A stretch of 36,192 nt of DNA from a virus: positions 1 through 36,192 of the IMG/VR virus record IMGVR_UViG_3300042451_000713; one strand, 5' to 3'. Below, piece by piece: positions 23,456-29,594 of the stretch. The notes beneath the pieces were generated by a model, which was given only the letters and a program-made list of their open reading frames with translations, was not told the origin of the DNA and made no database searches. The position numbers were made by a program, and so were the translations under genes. The number at the start of each line of letters is the position of its first letter. Within the stretch, counting starts at the first letter, position 1.

Positions 23456-23735
23456 GGTCATCTGGCGCAAGCTTGGCCGCGAGGTCGCGTGGGGACAGGC
23501 TCACTTCGACGCGGCGCGTCCGCTCATCGAGATTGACCCTCGCCTGGGCGCGAAGCGACAGTTGGAAGTCCTGTGCCATGAGGTTCTTCACATCACGATG
23601 TTCCCCGGCGACGCGTCCCCCGAAACTGAAAAGGTCGTAGACGCGGCCGGAAAGAAACTCTGCGAGACGCTCTGGAAGCAGAACTACCGCCGGGTGATGA
23701 TGGACAAGAACACGAACCCTCCGCGCATCTCATGA
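23439..23735 (+). CDS. Small HExxH metallopeptidase-like protein
   Basis: A 98-aa protein with a perfect zinc-peptidase motif His47-Glu48-x-x-His51 (CHEVLHI) in a helix preceded by a strand (PLIEIDP), the minimal zincin core. Similar small HExxH proteins occur in many phages next to lysis or tail genes; their substrate is not established. It overlaps the spanin-like gene by 17 bp and the holin by 4 bp, so it is probably part of the lysis operon, perhaps cutting a peptidoglycan cross-link or a lysis regulator (inference). Confidence 0.65.
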   Translation: MAKGIKVIWRKLGREVAWGQAHFDAARPLIEIDPRLGAKRQLEVLCHEVLHITMFPGDASPETEKVVDAAGKKLCETLWKQNYRRVMMDKNTNPPRIS

Positions 23736-24109
23736 GTCCGGCGCCGTTCAGCCCGGAAGACATCCCCAAGGAGGTCAAGGACGGACTCGTCGCCTCTGTC
23801 CTTGGAGGTCTGGCGATGACCGCTCGCCTCCTACTGTCGACTGAACCTGTCTCAATCGGATGGGTCGCTCGCCGGGTAAGTGCGGCCGCAATCACCGCGG
23901 CTATCGTAGGCTACGCCATCCAAGACCACATCGCTTCGCCAGGTCTTCGGATGGGAGTCGTGGGTGCGGCCGGGTATGCCGCTCCAGAGTGCTTGGACTA
24001 CTTGCTCAAGTACATCAAGGCCCGCGGGGAAAAGGAAGTCAGCGCTGTCGCCGGGAAACTTCCCAAGCCTAATGTCAAAAAGAAGCCCACATCCAAGCGA
24101 AGGAAGTGA
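23732..24109 (+). CDS. Holin, three membrane segments
   Basis: A 125-aa protein with hydrophobic segments at about 19-37 (LVASVLGGLAMTARLLL), 48-64 (VSAAAITAAIVGYAIQ) and 72-92 (GLRMGVVGAAGYAAPECLDYLL), and a highly basic tail ending KKKPTSKRRK. Size, three segments and cytoplasmic Lys/Arg tail are typical of phage holins (LydA-like group). Holins form membrane lesions that start lysis. It overlaps both neighbours. Confidence 0.78.
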   Translation: MSPAPFSPEDIPKEVKDGLVASVLGGLAMTARLLLSTEPVSIGWVARRVSAAAITAAIVGYAIQDHIASPGLRMGVVGAAGYAAPECLDYLLKYIKARGEKEVSAVAGKLPKPNVKKKPTSKRRK

Positions 24110-24440
24110 GGGCAACCTCTTCCTGGCGGTTTTCCTTCTGACTGCCTTCGCCGGGGCATCGGCGCTTGGCTCGGCGTACATTTCAGGCTTCGTCCTTGAC
24201 CAGCTTCAATCAACAGAGGCGATGGCGCTCATCATCACGGACGGCGGAATCAAGTCTGACTCCAAGGAGCTGGAACGAAACCTGTCCACGGCAACCCTGG
24301 CGCTCAATGCTTGCCGGGACTTGGGATGGGCGCTCTCCGTGGGGTGCATAGGGGTCGGGGTAGCCCTTGGTATCAGGTGGAGGGGGAAAACGCCTCCAGA
24401 GCCAAGCCAGAGGGGTAAAACAGGCATCCGGCGGCGATAG
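24072..24440 (+). CDS. Two-helix membrane protein after the holin
   Basis: A 122-aa protein using the ATG at 24072 inside the end of the holin gene. Hydrophobic segments at about 16-42 (NLFLAVFLLTAFAGASALGS) and 86-106 (GWALSVGCIGVGVALGIRW) flank an acidic/neutral middle, and the C-terminus is basic. It could be an antiholin or a second holin-type component. The frame remains open further upstream, but that part is a shadow of the holin gene. Confidence 0.6.
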   Translation: MSKRSPHPSEGSEGNLFLAVFLLTAFAGASALGSAYISGFVLDQLQSTEAMALIITDGGIKSDSKELERNLSTATLALNACRDLGWALSVGCIGVGVALGIRWRGKTPPEPSQRGKTGIRRR

Positions 24441-24454
24441 GTTTACCGGATGCC
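24423..24454 (+). terminator. Hairpin at the end of the lysis block
   Basis: A perfect 9-bp inverted repeat GGCATCCGG (24423-24431) / CCGGATGCC (24446-24454) with a 14-nt loop containing the stop region of the last lysis gene. No T-tract follows, so it may work as a factor-dependent terminator or as a 3' stabiliser. Confidence 0.5.
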
Positions 24455-24471
24455 AGCTCCGGGAAGCCCCG

Positions 24472-24483
24472 AAATCTAGATTT
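24472..24483. promoter_or_regulatory. 12-bp perfect palindrome beside element P2
   Basis: AAATCTAGATTT is self-complementary and AT-rich, four bases before the CCAGAAA box of early element P2. It could be an operator for that unit. No equal copy is seen at the other three elements. Confidence 0.4.
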
Positions 24484-24486
24484 AGT

Positions 24487-24557
24487 CCAGAAACTTCATT
24501 GTCACTAGGCGGATGGTGACCCAGGGTTGTGTTCGCTCAACCAAACCACCAATACAA
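24487..24557 (+). promoter_or_regulatory. Early leader element P2 (17-bp box class)
   Basis: CCAGAAACTTCATTGTC (24487-24503), then GTGACCCAGGGTT at 24516-24528, the same 13-bp sequence at the same offset as in P1, then an A/C leader and ATG 55 bp after TTGTC. It marks the start of the early gene block after lysis. Confidence 0.65.
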
Positions 24558-24842
24558 ATGACCGCCATCAAAACCATCACCTCCAAAGAACTCAAGGCCG
24601 AGGGCCGAAAGCTCCGCCGGAAGGCTCACATCATCAAGGCTCACCCCTGCGTCCGCGACATCTCCGACGAGCGCGCCACGGAGAACGGCTTCTGGATTTA
24701 CCTCCACGACGGATGGGTTTGCCCGAACTCCGAGGGCAACGCCATCAGCGAGGACACCATCAAGGAAGCGGTCAAGTGCCTCAAGGGTATCACCTACGAC
24801 CCCTCCACGCTCGACGGCGAGCCTGTCATCGCCTTGGTCTAA
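24558..24842 (+). CDS. Unknown small early protein
   Basis: A 94-aa protein, first gene after element P2. The N-terminus is basic (KELKAEGRKLRRKAHIIKAH) and the rest acidic with two Trp and two Cys (GFWIYLHDGWVCPN). No family recognised. First-expressed phage proteins of this kind often target host functions, but nothing in the sequence shows that directly. Confidence 0.65.
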   Translation: MTAIKTITSKELKAEGRKLRRKAHIIKAHPCVRDISDERATENGFWIYLHDGWVCPNSEGNAISEDTIKEAVKCLKGITYDPSTLDGEPVIALV

Positions 24843-24866
24843 TCAACCTCCAGCCGACAAACGAAC

Positions 24867-25178
24867 ATGACTCGCATCCTCCAAGAAACCGCGCTCGACA
24901 ACTCCGAGGCAGTCCTCATCAGCACCTTCCGCGACGCAGGGTTGACCGTCCCTCGCGGACTCCCGGTGAGCTGGGATGAGGCCGATGCCAAGGAGCGCTC
25001 CGTGTGCCTCTGGTACACTCACAACATCCTGTCCTACTTCGATAAGGCCCAGGTCGCCAATCACATCGTCGGGTGCGAGTTGCTCGCCAACGAAAGGGCC
25101 GGGCGAAAGCCTGTCATGTCCAAGGCCCGCGCCGACCAGATTCGCGCGATGGTCTTCTCCACTCCCACCAAGGAATAA
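24867..25178 (+). CDS. Unknown small early protein
   Basis: A 103-aa, mainly helical protein (SEAVLISTFRDAGL, then ERSVCLWYTHNILSYFDKAQ). Its leader is A/C-rich. No family recognised. Confidence 0.62.
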   Translation: MTRILQETALDNSEAVLISTFRDAGLTVPRGLPVSWDEADAKERSVCLWYTHNILSYFDKAQVANHIVGCELLANERAGRKPVMSKARADQIRAMVFSTPTKE

Positions 25179-25198
25179 CAACCAACCGAACCAAGACC

Positions 25199-25504
25199 AT
25201 GCTACACAAAATCAAAGTCACAGTTGACGTCGCCCATGACAGCGGAGAGGAGGATGTCGCCGCCAGGTACATGAAGGAACTCTTCGCCGCCGACAACCTG
25301 GACATCTCCGACATCGCCGATGTCGTCATCCATGATGTCACCGAGGCCGAAGCTTCGGGCCGTCGATACTTCGCCCGCCTGAACTATGTCCTGACTGTCG
25401 AGGCTGAATCCGCCCAGGCCGCGCAGGAAGCCGTAGATGAGTCCGTCTGTTTCTATGCCGACGGATGGTCTGTTGACCAAATCGCCGTCAGCTCCATTTC
25501 CTAA
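25199..25504 (+). CDS. Unknown acidic early protein
   Basis: A 101-aa protein, strongly acidic (EEDVAARYMKELFAADNLD, SDIADVVIHDVTEAEAS), with an alternating strand/helix pattern resembling a small ferredoxin-like fold. The ATG at 25199 follows an A/C leader. The longer open frame upstream is a shadow of the preceding gene. High acidity is shared with DNA-mimic proteins, but there is no specific motif. Confidence 0.62.
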   Translation: MLHKIKVTVDVAHDSGEEDVAARYMKELFAADNLDISDIADVVIHDVTEAEASGRRYFARLNYVLTVEAESAQAAQEAVDESVCFYADGWSVDQIAVSSIS

Positions 25505-25520
25505 CCCCACCAAAACCAAC

Positions 25521-25733
25521 ATGCCCAACATCAAAGACCGCAAACCGCACCAGTACCGAGAGACTCTTCAGCGAGGCCGCGCCGTGAACCTCACCGTCAC
25601 CGCGCCCTCCGGCCTGGCGAAGCTCGTTCACATCGAGTCCCGGCTCGCCAACAAGTCCGTCTCGCACTTCATGCGCGACATCCTCGCCGACCGCTACAAG
25701 CACCTCGTCGGCCTCAACCGCCAGGCTCGCTGA
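25521..25733 (+). CDS. Ribbon-helix-helix-like small protein
   Basis: A 70-aa basic protein. A strand (RAVNLTVTAP) followed by two helices (SGLAKLVHIESRLANK, SVSHFMRDILADRYKHLV) is the ribbon-helix-helix pattern of Arc/MetJ-type repressors. It may regulate the early block it lies in. Confidence 0.65.
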   Translation: MPNIKDRKPHQYRETLQRGRAVNLTVTAPSGLAKLVHIESRLANKSVSHFMRDILADRYKHLVGLNRQAR

Positions 25734-25735
25734 CC

Positions 25736-26005
25736 ATGTACAACCTCGAAACCATCGGCCGACCCGGCATCTCCATGCTGGGCGGCAACGACCCGGAGTG
25801 CGTCCGGGTCTTGGAGGCCTTCCACAAGTCCCTCGGCCGACCGGAGTGTGACCTGAGCTACGGCGACAGCTTCACCCTGCACATCGCCAAGGGACAGTCT
25901 CTCAAGGAAGCCCTGACCCTGGCCGATGAAGAGTGCCAGCACCCCGACAGCGACGCGCCTCCCGAGGCCCGCGGCCATGTCCAAGCGCTCCTCGCCAATC
26001 TCTGA
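25736..26005 (+). CDS. Unknown small protein
   Basis: An 89-aa mildly acidic protein, two bases after the previous stop. It contains a helical middle (ECVRVLEAFHKSLG) and a second helix (GQSLKEALTLADEECQ). No family recognised. Confidence 0.6.
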   Translation: MYNLETIGRPGISMLGGNDPECVRVLEAFHKSLGRPECDLSYGDSFTLHIAKGQSLKEALTLADEECQHPDSDAPPEARGHVQALLANL

Positions 26006-26009
26006 TACC

Positions 26010-26216
26010 ATGCACCCTCCCAAAACCGCACAAACATTCACGCTCACCCGCGACCAGCTCGTCGGACTGTCCCAGCTCCAGGCCCGGGGATGGACGCTCG
26101 ACTTCAACGACTTCATGAACCTCCCCGGGGAACGCGCCATCGCCATCCGCGTCGTCGGTCAGTCCGGAATGGTCATGTACATGGTCATCGAGCCGGACGG
26201 CTACACTCACTCCTAA
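26010..26216 (+). CDS. Unknown small protein
   Basis: A 68-aa protein with a helix (TRDQLVGLSQLQARGW) and a hydrophobic strand pair (ERAIAIRVVGQSGMVMYMVI). ATG 26010 follows the previous stop by four bases, and the stop overlaps the next ATG (TAATG). No family recognised. Confidence 0.58.
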   Translation: MHPPKTAQTFTLTRDQLVGLSQLQARGWTLDFNDFMNLPGERAIAIRVVGQSGMVMYMVIEPDGYTHS

Positions 26217-26395
26217 TGAGTCCCAACTACATCATGTCTGTCCTGCATGGCCTGGCGGAGATTCCGCAGGACGAGGACAAGCTCGCCGAGCTGATTGAAG
26301 CTGTCGAGCGCGAGCCGGGCCTGTACCTGACAAACGGAGCCGGATGCCGCGGCTATGAGCAACTGAAAGCCATCTACGAAGGGGGGATTCTGTGA
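26216..26395 (+). CDS. Unknown 59-aa protein
   Basis: A 59-aa helical acidic protein coupled to the previous gene through TAATG. A second in-frame ATG six codons in is possible. It ends just before element P3. Confidence 0.55.
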   Translation: MSPNYIMSVLHGLAEIPQDEDKLAELIEAVEREPGLYLTNGAGCRGYEQLKAIYEGGIL

Positions 26396-26401
26396 GCCTG
26401 G

Positions 26402-26417
26402 CCGGAGTGAACTCCGG
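26402..26417 (+). other. Hairpin just upstream of element P3
   Basis: CCGGAG-TGAA-CTCCGG, a perfect 6-bp stem four bases before the CCAGAAA box. It may close the previous transcript. No T-tract. Confidence 0.4.
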
Positions 26418-26420
26418 AAT

Positions 26421-26502
26421 CCAGAAATCTTCATTTATCCTCTTGTCACCGGGTCGGCGGGCCGTTTTGAATGACCTCGTTCCACCAAACCAAACTCCAC
26501 AA
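26421..26502 (+). promoter_or_regulatory. Early leader element P3 (27-bp box class)
   Basis: CCAGAAA at 26421 and TTGTC at 26443-26447 with TTCATTTAT between them, a 27-bp block, ten bp longer than in P1 and P2 and almost identical to P4. The ATG is 56 bp after TTGTC. The leader GTTCCACCAAACCAAACTCC is identical to that of P1. Confidence 0.65.
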
Positions 26503-26769
26503 ATGACCACCGACGAAACCGACAACAAGCTCCTTGGAAAAGTCCATTCGCAGACCATGCGGATGTCCGACCTGTCCAGAACCATCATGCGCCTCCACTT
26601 CTCCAGTGAGGGCCGCGCCAGCTCAATCAAGGAATACTACGACCTCCTTCGTAGCTCCAAGACTGTCCGCGACCAGATTGTCGGCCGCGAAAGCAGGAAG
26701 ACCGCAACCTGGCTCATCCGGACTGTCTGTAAGCCTGTCAACAACGACGGCTCCCAAATCATCGCCTAA
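26503..26769 (+). CDS. Unknown small protein expressed from P3
   Basis: An 88-aa helical basic protein (KVHSQTMRMSDLSRTIMRLH, SIKEYYDLLRSSKTVRDQIV). The start is chosen at ATG 26503, in the fixed position after the leader element. The frame is open upstream only through the element itself. No family recognised. Confidence 0.65.
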   Translation: MTTDETDNKLLGKVHSQTMRMSDLSRTIMRLHFSSEGRASSIKEYYDLLRSSKTVRDQIVGRESRKTATWLIRTVCKPVNNDGSQIIA

Positions 26770-26801
26770 TATTTCCACCCGACCACCAAACCAAAAAACA
26801 A

Positions 26802-27023
26802 ATGAACTCCATCAATATCACCACCATCATCATCGCGACGACCCTCGCCAAGATGTTCGCCGCCGGAGGCAACCCCGACACGCTTGTCGAGGTCATCTCC
26901 GCGTTCCGCGCCGCGCTCAAGGCCGACCGCAAGCGCGTCCCGGCCTGTGACCTCAAGCTCCTGGAGCTTGCCCGGGCCATCCGCGCTGACTACGGTTACA
27001 TCATCGAGGAGCGCGGCGCTTAA
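26802..27023 (+). CDS. Unknown small helical protein
   Basis: A 73-aa protein. The N-terminal 20 residues are hydrophobic and Thr/Ile-rich (INITTIIIATTLAKMF) and may associate with the membrane. The rest is helical with alternating charges. The leader ACCACCAAACCAAAAAAC is a clear example of the non-SD type. Confidence 0.6.
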   Translation: MNSINITTIIIATTLAKMFAAGGNPDTLVEVISAFRAALKADRKRVPACDLKLLELARAIRADYGYIIEERGA

Positions 27024-27042
27024 TCCAACGAAGCTTCGCGCC

Positions 27043-27180
27043 ATGAAAACCATCGCCTCCCTGTTCGCCATCGCTCTGTTCGCTTGGCTCGCCGTCGTCA
27101 CCTTCTGCGGCCCGGAACTCTACCGAATCATCAATGGCCCTGACCCGGTGAAAGCCAAGGTCATCCGCCGCCATCGCTAA
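27043..27180 (+). CDS. 45-aa single-span membrane protein
   Basis: A short protein with one hydrophobic helix (SLFAIALFAWLAVVTFC, about residues 6-22) and a basic C-terminus (KAKVIRRHR), so an N-out/C-in inner-membrane protein is likely. Small membrane proteins in early blocks can act in superinfection exclusion; there is no direct evidence here. Confidence 0.6.
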   Translation: MKTIASLFAIALFAWLAVVTFCGPELYRIINGPDPVKAKVIRRHR

Positions 27181-27188
27181 TCACCACC

Positions 27189-27536
27189 ATGCCCAAGAAG
27201 AAACCCAAAGACCTGGCGGCGCTCGTCGCCGACCTCTATCCCCACAAGGAAATCAACCTCCCTCAAGAGGCGATGGTCGCCTACTGTGAACACCTGGGAA
27301 TCACCGAGCCGGGATTGAGCGACCTGGAGAACGCGTCCGATTGCTACTACGGAAGCCATCGTAGCGACAAGGACTTCGCCTACGAGCTTGCGGATGCCAT
27401 CGACCTGTTCGGCGACTTGCCCAAGGGAGGTCGACATACTCACCATCTGGAGCTTTACTTCGACTGGGACAAGTACGCTCGCGACCTGATGTTCGACCAC
27501 TTTGAGTCCTCCGGATACTACTTCCGCAACCAATGA
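27189..27536 (+). CDS. ArdA-like antirestriction protein (short form)
   Basis: A 115-aa protein. The second half matches the conserved C-terminal part of ArdA: YYGSHRSDKDFAYELADAI (about 53-71, compare the ArdA pattern Y-G-x-x-S-x-x-D-F-A-x-x-L), then LELYFDWDKYARDL (87-100) and FESSGYYFR at the end. ArdA dimers imitate bent DNA and block type I restriction and modification enzymes. Full-length ArdA is about 165 residues, so the N-terminal domain is reduced here. The surface would be acidic (Asp/Glu-rich from residue 33). The stop overlaps the next gene start. Confidence 0.78.
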   Translation: MPKKKPKDLAALVADLYPHKEINLPQEAMVAYCEHLGITEPGLSDLENASDCYYGSHRSDKDFAYELADAIDLFGDLPKGGRHTHHLELYFDWDKYARDLMFDHFESSGYYFRNQ

Positions 27537-27766
27537 GCAACCTACTGCACCCGAAGCTGGAGCGCCTGGAGGTCGTCGCCGACAAGGATGGATGGGCGAG
27601 CCGGGATGAGTTCACCTGGCGACCCTGTCCCTGTTGCGGCGACCGACTGGCCGGGGAGCGCTACGAGGTGAAAGCCATCTACTACAACCGGAAGTCGCCC
27701 TCCACGATTTCCGTCATGCGTGGAAGCTTCTGGGTCTGCAACGACTGCGTCATCGAGTACCAATGA
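27533..27766 (+). CDS. Small zinc-ribbon protein
   Basis: A 77-aa protein with C-P-C-C-G near residues 32-36 and C-N-D-C near 69-72, a typical zinc ribbon spaced by beta strands. It overlaps the ArdA-like gene by 4 bp, so the pair is co-translated and may work together. No catalytic motif is visible. Confidence 0.68.
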   Translation: MSNLLHPKLERLEVVADKDGWASRDEFTWRPCPCCGDRLAGERYEVKAIYYNRKSPSTISVMRGSFWVCNDCVIEYQ

Positions 27767-28038
27767 GTCACCAGGCGATTATCAACCGGGCGATGAAGGA
27801 GCTGTTCTACATCAACGAGCTTATCATGTCCGGCGACATCTGTTCCAACAAGACCGCGCTCCCCCGGTGCAGGAAGATGTGCGATGGATGGGCCGAGGAG
27901 CTGTCGTGGGCCGGGTGCGCTGACATCCGTCTAGAGCCTTACATGGCCGCGGGCGGATGGGTCGGCCTGACCTACTCGTACTCCCCGCCAGGCGACGAAG
28001 CCGTGTCCAGCTCCAACGTCCCGCGCCGATTCCCTTGA
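27763..28038 (+). CDS. Unknown small protein
   Basis: A 91-aa protein with a helical N-terminus (INRAMKELFYINELIM) and four Cys (SGDICSN, PRCRKMCDGW, WAGCAD) that could bind metal. It is coupled to the zinc-ribbon gene by ATGA. No family recognised. Confidence 0.58.
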   Translation: MSHQAIINRAMKELFYINELIMSGDICSNKTALPRCRKMCDGWAEELSWAGCADIRLEPYMAAGGWVGLTYSYSPPGDEAVSSSNVPRRFP

Positions 28039-28040
28039 AC

Positions 28041-28301
28041 ATGAAAGACCCCACGATTGAACAAATTTATCAAGCGCTGATGGATAACGGATACGGAGGT
28101 GACGAACTGGTCACAGACCGCTCCATCGCCATCCACTACTTCGCCGAAGCCTGGTACGAAGGGCAGTACTCAAACCTTTACCGGGTGATGTGCCAGGTCA
28201 GGTACAACGCAAAAGGGATGGTACTTGAAAGTGAGAGCGACATGGCTCAAGAAATCTACGGATTCCTAGAGAATCACTTTTACCCTCACCACCGAAACTA
28301 A
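28041..28301 (+). CDS. Unknown small protein
   Basis: An 86-aa acidic, aromatic protein (TIEQIYQALMDNGYGGDELV, then SIAIHYFAEAWYEGQYSN). The start is in a TGAACATG context, as in two other genes here. The stop overlaps the kinase start. No family recognised. Confidence 0.58.
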   Translation: MKDPTIEQIYQALMDNGYGGDELVTDRSIAIHYFAEAWYEGQYSNLYRVMCQVRYNAKGMVLESESDMAQEIYGFLENHFYPHHRN

Positions 28302-28831
28302 TGACCACGACCCCGACCATCGTCGCCCTCGGCGGCGAGCCAGCTTCAGGCAAGACGACCATCTTCAAACTCCTTCGGGCCAGGTTTGAGCGCGTCATCT
28401 ACCCCTTCCAGTACGGACTCGTCCGCGGGATGTCCGACCGGGACATGAAGGTTCTGTTCATCGGCGTGTATGATAACTCGACCTGGGAGGGGTGCGACAA
28501 GTTATCCATGTCCGTCCAGCCTGACTTTGAAAAGATGGTCAAGTCGCTCACAGGAAAAGACTGCGTCATCTACATCGAGGGTGACCGACTGTTCAACCCT
28601 TCCTTGTTCCGGCGCTTTCAAATCCAGTCGGTCGTCATCCACGCGTCGCCGGGTACATTGTCCCATCGACACAAGCTCCGCGCTGACAGCCAGGGTGAGT
28701 CGTTCCTCAAAGCCAAGCGAACGAAGATTCGACGCATGGTGGATGAGTTCAAAATCAGAACCATGCCCAACGAGACACCCGAAGACCAGAAACTCATCGT
28801 GGATTGGCTTCACTCAAAATCAAAGCGATGA
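28301..28831 (+). CDS. P-loop kinase, candidate DNA-base hypermodification kinase
   Basis: A 176-aa P-loop kinase. Walker A GGEPASGKTT is at residues 11-20 (Lys18); a conserved middle block reads GVYDNSTWEGCDKLSMSVQP, then IYIEGDRLF as Walker B-like segment, and a Lys/Arg-rich lid (HRHKLRADS, KAKRTKIRR). Phage kinases with a G-V-Y-x-x-x-T-x-x-G-x-D-x-L-S-M block are, to my knowledge, a distinct group related to kinases predicted or shown to phosphorylate hydroxymethyl bases in phage DNA. The presence of a TET/JBP-like oxygenase in the same genome fits such a role (inference). An ordinary nucleotide kinase is the alternative. Confidence 0.75.
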   Translation: MTTTPTIVALGGEPASGKTTIFKLLRARFERVIYPFQYGLVRGMSDRDMKVLFIGVYDNSTWEGCDKLSMSVQPDFEKMVKSLTGKDCVIYIEGDRLFNPSLFRRFQIQSVVIHASPGTLSHRHKLRADSQGESFLKAKRTKIRRMVDEFKIRTMPNETPEDQKLIVDWLHSKSKR

Positions 28832-29316
28832 AACTCCCAGTCCTTCTCATGTTCGCATGCGCTTCGGCGCTGGGATACACCGATGCTCAAATCCTCAAGG
28901 CGATTGGGATGGTCGAGTCCAGAATGAACCGGGGAGCGATTGGTGACGCGGGCCTGGCGCTCGGCGCGTATCAGATGCACCGGGCCGCGTGGATTGACGC
29001 GAACGCGCAACTTGTCAGCGAGGGTCGCCGCGCTCACTCACGAAGCTTCTGGCGCGTCGCCAAGGTTCAGGACGAGGTCGCGCTGGCATACCTCCGCGTC
29101 ATCAGAAAGCGCTTCAGGATGGCCGGACTTGGCGAACCGACCCCGGCCATGATTGCGGCCTGTTGGAACAAAGGATTCTCCGGGGCGATGAAAGCGCCTT
29201 CATCCGCCAATCGGTACGCTTCATTGGTCGAAACCGAACTCCAGAAACTTTCATTTATTTCCTTGTCCCTGGCCCGAACCCGGCCCAAGGTTATGTTCGT
29301 TCCACCAAACCAATAA
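28828..29316 (+). CDS. Secreted lytic transglycosylase-like endolysin
   Basis: A 162-aa protein. An N-terminal signal peptide (MKLPVLLMFACASALG) is followed by a lysozyme-fold motif: LKAIGMVESRMN with the likely catalytic Glu30, then GDAGLALGAYQM (the usual substrate-binding GxxQM type) and AACWNKGFSG. It would cut glycan strands of peptidoglycan. It overlaps the kinase by 4 bp and lies well away from the holin, which is unusual. The last about 25 residues are encoded by early element P4, so this end is shaped by the regulatory DNA. Confidence 0.75.
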   Translation: MKLPVLLMFACASALGYTDAQILKAIGMVESRMNRGAIGDAGLALGAYQMHRAAWIDANAQLVSEGRRAHSRSFWRVAKVQDEVALAYLRVIRKRFRMAGLGEPTPAMIAACWNKGFSGAMKAPSSANRYASLVETELQKLSFISLSLARTRPKVMFVPPNQ

Positions 29317-29320
29317 ACAA
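29241..29320 (+). promoter_or_regulatory. Early leader element P4 (27-bp box class)
   Basis: CCAGAAA at 29241, TTCATTTAT, and TTGTC at 29263-29267 (27-bp block as in P3), then a GC-rich spacer with TGGCCC/GGCCCA, GTTCCACCAAACCAA and the ATG 54 bp after TTGTC. It lies entirely within the 3' end of the endolysin gene plus four bases. Confidence 0.65.
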
Positions 29321-29575
29321 ATGACCATGACCACCGAAGCCCGAATCAACGAAATCCTCGCCAGCCAAGAGTTCCCCATGCTTCACCGCGAGGGAACCCT
29401 GGCGAAGACCAAGCGCGAGTACGCGTTCTGGTTTGTCCAGCTCCTCGACGCGCCGAAGGGTTCCGTCGAATACAAACTCGCCAAGCGCAAGCTTCGCCGG
29501 GTGAGCGAAGCGCTCATGAACGAGCATCTCGCCGTCATCACCAAGGTCGGAATCAACAATCGCCCCCAGGGTTGA
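29321..29575 (+). CDS. Unknown small protein expressed from P4
   Basis: An 84-aa basic helical protein (REYAFWFVQLLDAPKGSVEY, then KLAKRKLRRVSEALMNEHL). Two ATGs six bases apart can start it; the first (29321) fits the element spacing. No family recognised. Confidence 0.62.
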   Translation: MTMTTEARINEILASQEFPMLHREGTLAKTKREYAFWFVQLLDAPKGSVEYKLAKRKLRRVSEALMNEHLAVITKVGINNRPQG

Positions 29576-29594
29576 ACCTCCATCACAAACGAAC

